Of a stretch of 64,000 bases of DNA, positions 26,754-34,284 are shown piece after piece (the stretch's first letter is position 1; the number at the start of each line of letters is the position of its first letter). A program made the translations under genes and the position numbers. Source of the stretch: an uncultured Aquimarina sp. (GTDB taxonomy: Bacteria > Bacteroidota > Bacteroidia > Flavobacteriales > Flavobacteriaceae); contig NZ_CANLMP010000006.1 in assembly GCF_947492405.1 (NCBI RefSeq), positions 372,001-436,000 of the forward strand. Direction: 5' to 3'. Below the pieces are notes generated by a model. It was not told the origin of the DNA, ran no database searches, and saw only the letters and a program-made list of their open reading frames with translations.

Positions 26754-27554
26754 TTATTCCATTTTTTTATACAAGACCAAGTTAGAAGATGCATCTTGTA
26801 AATCCTTAACTACTAACTCATATGCATTTAATGATTCTATTTTGTATTTATAAACATACTGATCTTTAGGAGATGAACAATACATAACATCATCCTTAAT
26901 TTTCACTTTTAATCTTTTTAAAAACTTACCATCACGAAAATTAAATCGTATAGTTTCTTCGAAAATCATATGTTCATCAGGGAATTGAACATTCACCCAT
27001 TTCCCTTGTAGCGCCTCATACGTACTTCTATTCTTAAATTTATTATCCAACAAGGATTTCATACGGCGGCTATAATCCACAAAAACTTCTTCTGGCTCAA
27101 TATTAGTAACGGCCTTTCCTTTAATTACTTTATCAATCTCTTCTCCCTTATCAAAGTAATATTTAGACTCATACTTTGTGAAGGCATTAGAATAATCCAT
27201 CACTACGAGACCATCATCATTTTTCTTTTCCATGTATTGACGTTGCTTATAGTCTACATGAATTAACTGATCATTCCAGAAATAGAAAACGGTAATCACC
27301 ATCGCATTGGGCATACCTATTCTTCTTATAATTTTCTTTAACCGTTCATGCTCATAATATCCATTAAGCTCTGCTCCGTGATCCGCAATTTGATCAAGAA
27401 ACTCTTCTGGATCTAATGAAAACACATCAGATTCCATATAGCTATCGATGATTTCTATCTGATCATTAATAGCTGCCATTGTTGCTTCATCTTTCTGAGA
27501 AAAAGAAAAATTTACACAACAAAATGTTAAAAAAATTAGTAGTATCCACTTCAT
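26754..27554 (-). CDS. Hypothetical exported protein
   Basis: I chose the ATG at 27554, giving 266 residues, because it opens directly with a signal peptide (MKWILLIFLTFCCVNFSFSQ). The frame could begin three codons earlier. The mature part has an acidic helical start (DQIEIIDSYMESDVFSLDPE), a mixed alpha/beta middle (MVITVFYFWNDQLIHVDYKQ), and a lipocalin-like end: LQGKWVNVQFPDEHMIFEET, RFNFRDGKFLKRLKV and YKIESLNAYELVVKDL. I do not recognise a named family. It is probably periplasmic and may be co-transcribed with the YfiT-like gene. Confidence 0.6.
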   Translation of the reverse strand: MKWILLIFLTFCCVNFSFSQKDEATMAAINDQIEIIDSYMESDVFSLDPEEFLDQIADHGAELNGYYEHERLKKIIRRIGMPNAMVITVFYFWNDQLIHVDYKQRQYMEKKNDDGLVVMDYSNAFTKYESKYYFDKGEEIDKVIKGKAVTNIEPEEVFVDYSRRMKSLLDNKFKNRSTYEALQGKWVNVQFPDEHMIFEETIRFNFRDGKFLKRLKVKIKDDVMYCSSPKDQYVYKYKIESLNAYELVVKDLQDASSNLVLYKKME

Positions 27555-27755
27555 ATCTAACAAAAAAAAGGGGTTCTTTATTTGTTCCCAACTCCAAAAA
27601 GAGGTTGTAAATATCTAAATTATAGATGGAAAAGTTTACTATTTTCGGTAAAAATTGCAAATTGAAACAAAAAAACATCCATTTTATGGCTACTCAGAAG
27701 TGTTAACAGAACGTTAAAGAATATTTATCAGTATAAAATGACATACAATAAGTAC

Positions 27756-27790
27756 AAAAAACCTCTGAAATAAACTTCAGAGGTTTTTTT
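27756..27790 (-). terminator. Terminator after the PPIase gene
   Basis: AAAAACCTCTGAA (27756-27768) pairs with TTCAGAGGTTTTT around a six-base loop, with a T-run on the plus strand and an A/T flank on the minus strand. It lies 20 bases beyond the PPIase stop. Confidence 0.85.
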
Positions 27791-27809
27791 AAATCTCTTA
27801 AAAAGGAAT

Positions 27810-28742
27810 TTATTTCACTGCAACTAATTCTACATCAAAAATCAAAGTAGCGTTTGGTGGAATTACTCCTCCAGCACCGTTTGCACCATATCCTAAAGAT
27901 GGTGGAATTACGAAACGTGCCTTATCTCCAACTTGTAATAAAGCAATACCTTCATCCCATCCTGGAATTACTTGCCCCATTCCTAACGGAAAATCGATGG
28001 GTTGATTACGCTTATAAGAAGAATCGAAAACAGTTCCATCTGTTAAGCTTCCCTTATAATGAACAGAAACAGTTTTTCCTTTTTCTGCTTGCGCGCCATC
28101 ACCTTTTTGAATTATTTTATAGTGTAAACCACTATCCGTTTTGTCAAATCCAGCTGCCAATTCTTCTAACTGTTGTTCTGCCGCTTTTTTTGCTGCAGCT
28201 TCTCTCTCTGCTTTAGCTCCATTAAACTGTCTAAAAGTCTCTACAGCATTAAAGCTCTCCGCATCAGCTCCTACTCTAACAATCTCCAAAGATTCAATAG
28301 TATCTCCTTGTGCTACAGCATTGACAACATCTTGTCCTTCTACCACTTTACCAAAAACAGTATGCTTACCATCTAACCAAGCAGTTTCTACGTGAGTAAT
28401 AAAAAACTGACTTCCGTTAGTTCCTGGTCCTGCATTTGCCATAGATAACACTCCTGGTCCGTCATGTTTAAGATCTGGATGAATCTCATCATCGAATTGA
28501 TATCCTGGTCCACCAGCTCCTGAACCTTGAGGATCTCCTCCCTGAATCATAAAATCAGGAATAACTCTGTGAAATTTTAATCCATTATAATAAGGTTTTC
28601 CTTGAGGAATAGCCTGGTTTTCCATATTTCCTTCTGCTAAACCTACAAAGTTTCCAACTGTTCCCGGAGTTTTTTTATACTCTAGATTAACTAGAATACT
28701 TCCTTTTGTTGTATTAAATTTTGCGTATAATCCGTCTTGCAT
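27810..28742 (-). CDS. Peptidyl-prolyl isomerase, cyclophilin-FKBP fusion
   Basis: This 310-residue protein joins two isomerase folds. Residues 1-165 are a cyclophilin, with KFHRVIPDFMIQGGDPQGSG, GVLSMANAGPGTNGSQFFIT and LDGKHTVFGKVVEG; the catalytic Arg is in FHRV. After a charged Ala-rich linker (about 170-200), residues 205-310 are an FKBP domain with VSVHYKGSLTDGTVFDSS, GQVIPGWDEGIALLQVGDKA and the C-terminal NATLIFDVELV. No signal peptide is present, so it is probably cytoplasmic. Such fusions recur in Flavobacteriia. It has its own -7 element and terminator. Confidence 0.92.
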   Translation of the reverse strand: MQDGLYAKFNTTKGSILVNLEYKKTPGTVGNFVGLAEGNMENQAIPQGKPYYNGLKFHRVIPDFMIQGGDPQGSGAGGPGYQFDDEIHPDLKHDGPGVLSMANAGPGTNGSQFFITHVETAWLDGKHTVFGKVVEGQDVVNAVAQGDTIESLEIVRVGADAESFNAVETFRQFNGAKAEREAAAKKAAEQQLEELAAGFDKTDSGLHYKIIQKGDGAQAEKGKTVSVHYKGSLTDGTVFDSSYKRNQPIDFPLGMGQVIPGWDEGIALLQVGDKARFVIPPSLGYGANGAGGVIPPNATLIFDVELVAVK

Positions 28743-28777
28743 AACTGCGTGTTTTAAGCTTGTTAAATTTTAAGCTG

Positions 28778-28785
28778 CAAAGATA
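28778..28785 (-). promoter_or_regulatory. -7 element of the PPIase gene
   Basis: TATCTTTG on the minus strand matches TAnnTTTG and lies 35 bases before the ATG. No convincing -33 TTTG is visible. Confidence 0.45.
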
Positions 28786-29033
28786 GGTAATTGCTTAATG
28801 TTTAGTATATAAAAACTTAGGATTGTTTATTGATTCAGTTGATTTCTATATATGATCAAGGTCAATTTCACATCCCTCTAAATCTACCTTCTAATGGAGA
28901 CTTTTAATCCTACTATGCTTTAAAGTAAGTATTACTTATGAATATTTTAAGTAAAGCTTTTTCAAAAACCAAATAAGTATGAACTCTGGAATCAACTAAT
29001 TTCGAATAAAGAAGATAAAAAACCGAAGTAGGT

Positions 29034-29831
29034 CTAATTAATCTCCTCCAGTAACTCTTGTGCTTCTTTGTATTTGTAATTGTTTTTATTCAATATGATC
29101 ATTTGTAGAATATCTTTAAGCTTGGCTTTATTTTTTTGTTTCAAAAACACTAAAGCTTTATACCAATTTGCTTTTTTGGACTGTAATGTATTAGAATCGG
29201 CTAAAAGTTCGAACTGCGCAATAGCTTCGTCAAATTTATTGAGTTCTATATAAGCAATACCGCTGTATATATAACTTAGTGGATCGATAGCTGTTTCTTT
29301 TGCATGATACGCTGCAAATGACTCTGTTGCTTCCTTATACTTTTTGTCTTCGAATAACAATTGCGCATTTTCTAACAATTTATTTGCATCCTCGCCTCTG
29401 GTCACTAATGATGGGATTTCATCCATGTGAATATAAGACGCATACAATTCGTCATAATTATTATCCTTAAAAACAAACAAAGAAACCGTAATTAGCACAG
29501 CAATAGAAGCAGCAATACCAATAAACCAGAATGTTTTATTTTTTGATTCAGATCGGTTTTCTGCAATTACTTCTTGAATCGCAGATTTTATATTAGTAGC
29601 TTCCTTACTTTCATAAAAAGATTTCAGTTGTGTAGCTTTTTCTGTTTGTAATGCTTCTGTATCACCTTGTAACCATTCTTGATCTTCATAAATGGTCTGC
29701 ATATCTTTTTGCAATTTTAGTTCTTCGGCAAGTACAGAGTCGTTAGCAACTCTTTCTTCGAATGCTTTTTTTTCTGACGCGGACATGGTACCACTCAGAT
29801 AATCATCAATTTCTATTGGGTAGTCCTTCAT
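29034..29831 (-). CDS. Membrane anti-sigma factor-like protein with periplasmic TPR
   Basis: This 265-residue protein has an N-terminal cytoplasmic part typical of Bacteroidota anti-sigma proteins (IDDYLSGTMSASEKKAFEER). One transmembrane helix follows at about 101-121 (FWFIGIAASIAVLITVSLFV), and then TPR-like helices (AQLLFEDKKYKEATESFAAY, GIAYIELNKFDEAIAQFELL). Its start overlaps the end of the ECF sigma gene by four bases (ATGA), the standard sigma/anti-sigma coupling. The N-terminal part should hold the sigma factor, with the TPR domain sensing a periplasmic partner. The divergently encoded TPR-CHAT protease is a candidate partner (inference). Confidence 0.75.
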   Translation of the reverse strand: MKDYPIEIDDYLSGTMSASEKKAFEERVANDSVLAEELKLQKDMQTIYEDQEWLQGDTEALQTEKATQLKSFYESKEATNIKSAIQEVIAENRSESKNKTFWFIGIAASIAVLITVSLFVFKDNNYDELYASYIHMDEIPSLVTRGEDANKLLENAQLLFEDKKYKEATESFAAYHAKETAIDPLSYIYSGIAYIELNKFDEAIAQFELLADSNTLQSKKANWYKALVFLKQKNKAKLKDILQMIILNKNNYKYKEAQELLEEIN

Positions 29832-30394
29832 AATTCTTTGATTTGATTATATCGGGTATCGCTTTTTATCAATTTAGTTAATTGTGATTTACAATTAAAA
29901 ATACGTTGTCTCACTACATTATCTGTATTATATCCTAGTTTTTCCATGATATCTTTATAAGGTACTTTCTGAAAAAACAATTGTAATAATTGCTTACAAT
30001 TATCAGACAGTTCGGTTAATTTCTCTTGAAACAGCTCCCACTTTTCTTGTTCTAAAGTTGCCATAGTCATGTCTTCTGCTTCTTTAGAGTGTTCCATAAC
30101 CTCATCATTTGTTACTATCCTTTTTTGTTTATTTAGCTCTCTACGCCATAAATTTCTACAAACTGTATAGAAATAAGCACTAAAAGAGCTTTCTATAACA
30201 AAGGGTTTTATCTTATATCTGGCGATCAATTGCATCAACGCCTTCTGAAAAACATCTTCTGCATCTGCAATATCTCCATTATTAGTAAGGACAAAACTTC
30301 TTATTTTAGGAAATTCTTTTTTATACAAGTTTTGCATAAGCTCTTTATCTCCGGTAACAAGCTGTTTTAGTTGATCTTTTTCAGTTATCTGCAT
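29828..30394 (-). CDS. ECF-type RNA polymerase sigma factor
   Basis: This 188-residue protein shows region 2 (NGDIADAEDVFQKALMQLI, SSFSAYFYTVCRNLWRRELN), a short acidic linker, and region 4 as a helix-turn-helix (LSDNCKQLLQLFFQKVPYKD, IMEKLGYNTDNVVRQRIFNC). Region 3 is absent, as expected for ECF sigma factors. It is co-transcribed with a membrane anti-sigma/TPR protein and divergent from a lipoprotein-CHAT operon. No TGTAACA-N16-CGTC site occurs in its own upstream region, so it is not clearly the regulator of the ECF-like sites found at 53.9-59.5 kb. Confidence 0.9.
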   Translation of the reverse strand: MQITEKDQLKQLVTGDKELMQNLYKKEFPKIRSFVLTNNGDIADAEDVFQKALMQLIARYKIKPFVIESSFSAYFYTVCRNLWRRELNKQKRIVTNDEVMEHSKEAEDMTMATLEQEKWELFQEKLTELSDNCKQLLQLFFQKVPYKDIMEKLGYNTDNVVRQRIFNCKSQLTKLIKSDTRYNQIKEL

Positions 30395-30424
30395 TAAGAT
30401 ATCTTTAACTATTTGATTTTTTTT

Positions 30425-30432
30425 TACTTTTG
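30425..30432 (+). promoter_or_regulatory. -7 element of the lipoprotein-CHAT operon
   Basis: TACTTTTG matches TAnnTTTG in the spacer between the divergent sigma factor and lipoprotein genes, 65 bases before the lipoprotein ATG. A good -33 element is not seen. A nearby GTAACA (30437-30442) lacks a downstream CGTC. Confidence 0.4.
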
Positions 30433-30497
30433 CGTGGTAACATTTATTAGGTTAGGGAAACATACTAATAAATATATAAACAAAAAAAGATTTAAGA

Positions 30498-30995
30498 ATG
30501 AAAAAAATCACACTACTATTAGTAGCCGCAGTCTTTGCTATTGGAATACAAAGCTGTTCGACAGACGAAATTGGAATTGAAGAGGAAACTATTATTGAAG
30601 AAAACAGTCTATCTAAGAGGCAATCTATTATTATTATTAATAATGATATTCCAGATGGCCCTATTCGTAGGGTTTATCTTTATTACCCTCCTGATCTGTC
30701 TCTTCAAGATAGACTAGATTATTTTGAATATTTTAAAGAAAATATATTACATATAACTTTCAGATATCTAAATGATGGTTGTGAAAATGTAGATGTGTTT
30801 GATGGTATTATTATAGATGGAAATCCTAAACCAGGTGGTATAATAGTAACAGCATCTAATGATATAAATGATGAAGATTATGAACCTGAATTTAAAGAAG
30901 ACGGGGATATCATTTCTTTTAAATATAAGTCAGGTCCAGAACTAATCAACTTAGAGAATTTTTGTGACATAATAAATGCGAACAGAGGTAATTAA
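30498..30995 (+). CDS. Small acidic lipoprotein of the CHAT operon
   Basis: This 165-residue protein has a lipoprotein signal (KKITLLLVAAVFAIGIQSC, Cys about residue 20) and a short, strongly acidic mature domain (DEIGIEEETIIEEN, ASNDINDEDYEPEFKEDGD). One internal Cys pair (DGC about residue 95, NFC about 157) could form a disulfide in the periplasm. I do not recognise a family. It lies 12 bases before the CHAT gene and so is surely co-transcribed. It could be a substrate, partner or target of the CHAT protease (inference). Confidence 0.65.
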   Translation: MKKITLLLVAAVFAIGIQSCSTDEIGIEEETIIEENSLSKRQSIIIINNDIPDGPIRRVYLYYPPDLSLQDRLDYFEYFKENILHITFRYLNDGCENVDVFDGIIIDGNPKPGGIIVTASNDINDEDYEPEFKEDGDIISFKYKSGPELINLENFCDIINANRGN

Positions 30996-31007
30996 CAAGT
31001 TTTTATA

Positions 31008-33740
31008 TTGAAAAAATCAATATTACAGTTTATTCTGCAACTAATATATTTCTTGACTATAACCTCTTATAGTCAAGGAATATCCCCTCAATTAGATTCA
31101 ATTCATAAGCTTCCAGGAACAGATTTCGAAAAATTAGATATTTATCAGAAATTTTTGGATCAGTATATGGAGCAAGAAAACTACACCCAATTTGGCTATG
31201 ATGCTCACAAATTGGCGAAATGGATAAATAAAGAAAAAAAAACGGATAAGGCAATTGAGATCGTGAAGATGGCTTATGAAGCTAGAGAAATTGCTTGCCC
31301 GTTCGATGTTAGGTCGCTTAAAGTAAGTTATTATAATTATGCCAATTATAATAGAAGAAAAGGCAACTTAAATATCGCTATGACTTATTTTAAAAAAATA
31401 TTAGCCCTTGGCGGGACTTTTTTTTTAAAAGGAAGAACTTGCTCGATTATTGGGGGTATTTACGATGAAATTGGAGACTACCACAAAGCAATTACATATT
31501 ATACAAAAGCATTTGAATATTATAATCCAGAAAAACAATTAAATCAAATAATTAGTAATCGTAATAACCTAGCAGTTTCTCATCGAAATATTCGAAGTAC
31601 AACAAGCGCAAAAAAAACTATTTATCATTTAACTATAGCTGATTCTTTATCCACCATAAGTGAAAACCCAAGTCAAAAAACCTTATTTCATATAAACAAT
31701 AATTTTGGTGCAGTGTATAGTTCTGAATCTGGAGTTAGAGATACTGAAAAATCCATTTTTTATTTAAAAAAGGCGCTGGAAATAGCTAAAAAAAATCAGT
31801 TTATCGAGCAACTAGGTAGAGTATATACTAATTTAGGAGTAATGTATATTGAAATCGATCCTTCGAAATCAGAAGAGTATTTTCATAATGCATTATCCTA
31901 TCTTCCTAAAGATTCAAGCTTACTGCCTAATGTCTATATGGGATTAGGTCTTAAAAACATAAAAGAACAACAATATTTAAATACTCAAAAAAACTTTTCT
32001 ATCGCTTTTTCATATCATTTTGGTATTGATACACCAAGTATTTATTGGTTGCCAAATGAAAATCAAATGAAAAACATTGTAAATAAAGCTTATTTTCTTG
32101 AATTATTAAAAAGAAAATTAAAAGCCTGGATATTACTGGCTAAAAAAGAAAATGATTCCTCCTTTTTTAGTGAAGCTATAAAGACTGCATATACTTGTGA
32201 TACTTTGGTAGATTTACTATTGAAGGAAGATATTTCTACTAGTTCAAAGTTATTATGGAGAAATTTAGCTTCAGAAATCTACATTATGGTGCTGGAAGCA
32301 TGCTATGAAATGAATCAAATCGAAGATGCTTTTTATTTTATGGAAAAAAGTAAAGTGCTCTTATTAATGCAAGAAGTAGAAAGAAAAAAGAATGCCGTTC
32401 CAGAGGAAGTATTGGAAAAAGAAAACAGAATCCAAAATAATATTATTGAACTTCAGAAAAAGCTAATCACCGTAGCTGATAGCAAAAAAGATTCTATCTC
32501 TTCTATGATATTTGACCAAAAGCAACACTTAGAATCCTTTGTAGATTCTCTTTCTGTGGAGTATCCAAAATATTTCACTTCTACTACGTTACCTCCTATT
32601 ATAAAATTAAAAGATTTAAAATTATCAGATAACGAAATTATACTTGAGTATGTAATGGAAAAAAATGTTTCTGGTGCTGATTTTGAAGCCTATGGATTAC
32701 TGCTATCCAATAGTAATACAAAATTATTTAAAATCGATAACCTTAAACAGTTTGAGAAAAACATCTACACATTAAGAAAACAATTAAATCGACCTTTTAA
32801 AACTCAAAAAGAAATACAAGCGTATAAAAGGCTATCCTATTCAATTTACAATTCCTTATTTCCTGAAGAAACACAGGCTCTTATACAAAACAAAAAAATT
32901 ACTATTTCAGCTGATTATATACTTAATTATATTCCATTTGAAGCTTTAATTACGGATATAGAAAAAAACTCTTACCTAATTGAAAATACTGAAATTAGCT
33001 ATGGATATTCGCTTTCATTTATGAAAGAAAATGCTTCTATATCCAGAGAAACCTCTCAAGATTTCTTAGGAATAGCACCAGTGCAATTTGATGACCAACA
33101 AACAATGTTATCTAAAAGCTCAGAGGAAATCGCTGCTGCCAATGCCTATTACTCAGGTCAGGTATTAACCGAAAAAGAAGCCACAACAACGAACTTCAAA
33201 AACAGTGTCGATAAGTTTAAGATTATCCATCTAGCAACACACGCCAATGCTTCCGATAGTTTAAATCCATGGATTGCTTTTAGGAATAAAAAACTATATC
33301 ATCTGGAGCTGAACACCTTGAAAAATAATGCGGATTTAGTCGTACTGAGCGCCTGTAACACTTCATTAGGAGAAGTACGTAGCGGTGAAGGTATCATGAG
33401 CTTAGCCCGTGGATTTTTTAAATCCGGAGCCAAATCTGTGATTCCATCACTATGGAGTACTAATGACAAAGCAACTGCTACGATTACTTCTGATTTTTAT
33501 AAAAACTTAAGTGAAGGAAAAACCAAATCGGCGGCTTTACGAACTGCAAAACTAAATTACCTACATAATAATACCGATGCAGAAGCTTCTCCTCATTATT
33601 GGGCTTCTTTAGTATTGATTGGTGATAGTGGGACTTTGTTGCCGCAATCTAATAACTTGTTGTTTTTGTGGATTGGGTTGGGTCTTGTTTTAATATTAAT
33701 TATTTTGTATATCCTTTTCTTGAGAAAGAAAAAGAAATGA
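31008..33740 (+). CDS. Exported membrane-anchored TPR-CHAT protease
   Basis: This 910-residue protein starts at a TTG codon that opens a signal peptide (KKSILQFILQLIYFLTITSYS-QG). Residues 40-440 are TPR-like repeats (AITYYTKAFEYY, YTNLGVMYIEIDPSKSEEYF), followed by a coiled coil (about 455-510). The CHAT caspase-like domain spans about 530-875. The catalytic His is H745 in IIHLATHANASDS and the Cys is C783 in VVLSACNTSLGE, followed by GEGIMSLARGFFKSGAKSVI. A C-terminal transmembrane helix (885-905) ends in KKKK, so the protease domain should face the periplasm. It sits opposite the sigma/anti-sigma pair. The target is unknown; the TPR anti-sigma protein is one candidate. Confidence 0.88.
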   Translation: MKKSILQFILQLIYFLTITSYSQGISPQLDSIHKLPGTDFEKLDIYQKFLDQYMEQENYTQFGYDAHKLAKWINKEKKTDKAIEIVKMAYEAREIACPFDVRSLKVSYYNYANYNRRKGNLNIAMTYFKKILALGGTFFLKGRTCSIIGGIYDEIGDYHKAITYYTKAFEYYNPEKQLNQIISNRNNLAVSHRNIRSTTSAKKTIYHLTIADSLSTISENPSQKTLFHINNNFGAVYSSESGVRDTEKSIFYLKKALEIAKKNQFIEQLGRVYTNLGVMYIEIDPSKSEEYFHNALSYLPKDSSLLPNVYMGLGLKNIKEQQYLNTQKNFSIAFSYHFGIDTPSIYWLPNENQMKNIVNKAYFLELLKRKLKAWILLAKKENDSSFFSEAIKTAYTCDTLVDLLLKEDISTSSKLLWRNLASEIYIMVLEACYEMNQIEDAFYFMEKSKVLLLMQEVERKKNAVPEEVLEKENRIQNNIIELQKKLITVADSKKDSISSMIFDQKQHLESFVDSLSVEYPKYFTSTTLPPIIKLKDLKLSDNEIILEYVMEKNVSGADFEAYGLLLSNSNTKLFKIDNLKQFEKNIYTLRKQLNRPFKTQKEIQAYKRLSYSIYNSLFPEETQALIQNKKITISADYILNYIPFEALITDIEKNSYLIENTEISYGYSLSFMKENASISRETSQDFLGIAPVQFDDQQTMLSKSSEEIAAANAYYSGQVLTEKEATTTNFKNSVDKFKIIHLATHANASDSLNPWIAFRNKKLYHLELNTLKNNADLVVLSACNTSLGEVRSGEGIMSLARGFFKSGAKSVIPSLWSTNDKATATITSDFYKNLSEGKTKSAALRTAKLNYLHNNTDAEASPHYWASLVLIGDSGTLLPQSNNLLFLWIGLGLVLILIILYILFLRKKKK

Positions 33741-33833
33741 TCTACTACTAAAAAATATAGTACGCTATTTCTTATTATAGATAAAACGATTTAAATACAA
33801 TACGTTATCTATAAACTTTCCCACACATAATAT

Positions 33834-33864
33834 AAGGGGGTATATGGTATAACCCCCTTCTTTT
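33834..33864 (+). terminator. Terminator after the CHAT gene
   Basis: AAGGGGG (33834-33840) pairs with CCCCCTT (33853-33859). Inner TATA/TATA pairing is possible, and CTTTTC follows. It separates the CHAT operon from the peptide gene. Confidence 0.7.
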
Positions 33865-33865
33865 C

Positions 33866-33949
33866 TTAACACAATATTAAGAAACAACATCCATTGTAAG
33901 GACATTAACAATCAGTAGTAGACATAAACTCTGAGTGTCTATAAATGTT
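33866..33949 (+). promoter_or_regulatory. Conserved upstream block of RiPP-like peptide A (shared with peptide B)
   Basis: This block contains, in order, TTAACACAA (33866), GACATTAAC (33901-33909), AGACATA (33920), TGTCT (33936-33940) and TAAATGTT (33942-33949). AGACA-N11-TGTCT is an inverted repeat with an unconserved centre. The same elements occur before peptide B at 36901-36983, with the same 35-base gap from TTAAC to GACATTAAC and the same 11-base centre. The coding sequences differ, so the similarity is regulatory. The ATG lies 30 bases downstream. Confidence 0.7.
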
Positions 33950-33979
33950 CAGAATCTTATTATTCTAAAATTACAAATC

Positions 33980-34210
33980 ATGAAGAAAAAAAAGTTCGAT
34001 GGGTTATCCCTAAACAAAAATGTGATCTCTAAACTTAATGGTAATTACATAAAAGGAGGTGGAGTAATTCTTGTTACAGGAGGGTGTCCTAGTTATAATG
34101 ATTGTTCTGCAAATCTACCCTGTTTATCAGGAGATTGCGAAGTTGGAACAATTGAATGTAATAAACCTAGTCAGCAAACTTGCCATTCTATACATAAAGC
34201 ATGTGAGTAA
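33980..34210 (+). CDS. RiPP-like precursor peptide A (GG leader, seven Cys)
   Basis: This 76-residue peptide is called from the ATG at 33980; an in-frame GTG at 33935 falls inside the conserved promoter block. The leader FDGLSLNKNVISKLNGNYIKGG matches the Bacteroidota natural-product leader pattern (LxLNKxxIxxLN...IxGG) in two overlapping parts, and ends in GGG at residues 26-28. The core is Cys-rich with C36, C42, C48, C53, C60, C68 and C75, and has eight Ser/Thr. The LanC cyclase gene follows 74 bases later, making this a probable lanthipeptide-type precursor. The odd Cys number and lack of a local dehydratase leave the modification open. Confidence 0.75.
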   Translation: MKKKKFDGLSLNKNVISKLNGNYIKGGGVILVTGGCPSYNDCSANLPCLSGDCEVGTIECNKPSQQTCHSIHKACE

Positions 34211-34218
34211 GATTCATT

Positions 34219-34256
34219 AAAAAAAGGAGAGGATAGTAATCTACTACCCCTCCTTT
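34219..34256 (+). terminator. Attenuator-like hairpin between peptide A and LanC
   Basis: AAAGGAGAGG (about 34223-34232) pairs with CCCCTCCTTT (34247-34256) with one mismatch, around an inner TAGTA/TACTA. No T-run follows, so it may stabilise the peptide mRNA or only partly terminate, giving more peptide than cyclase message. Confidence 0.5.
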
Positions 34257-34284
34257 AATTACCATTTAAATTAAATCTTACACA

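Noticed and set aside
28141..28395. Plus-strand ORFs of 67-120 codons opposite the PPIase gene
   Set aside because: They lie wholly antisense to a clear cyclophilin-FKBP gene and have no family motif; low-complexity Ser/Ala/Leu content reflects the complement of the coding strand.
30437..30461. GTAACA in the sigma/lipoprotein spacer as an ECF autoregulatory site
   Set aside because: At the position where CGTC is expected the sequence is AAAC, so the -10 box is absent.
33935..33979. GTG-initiated extension of peptide A
   Set aside because: The extra 15 codons fall in the promoter block shared with peptide B, and the downstream ATG gives the standard leader start MKKKK.
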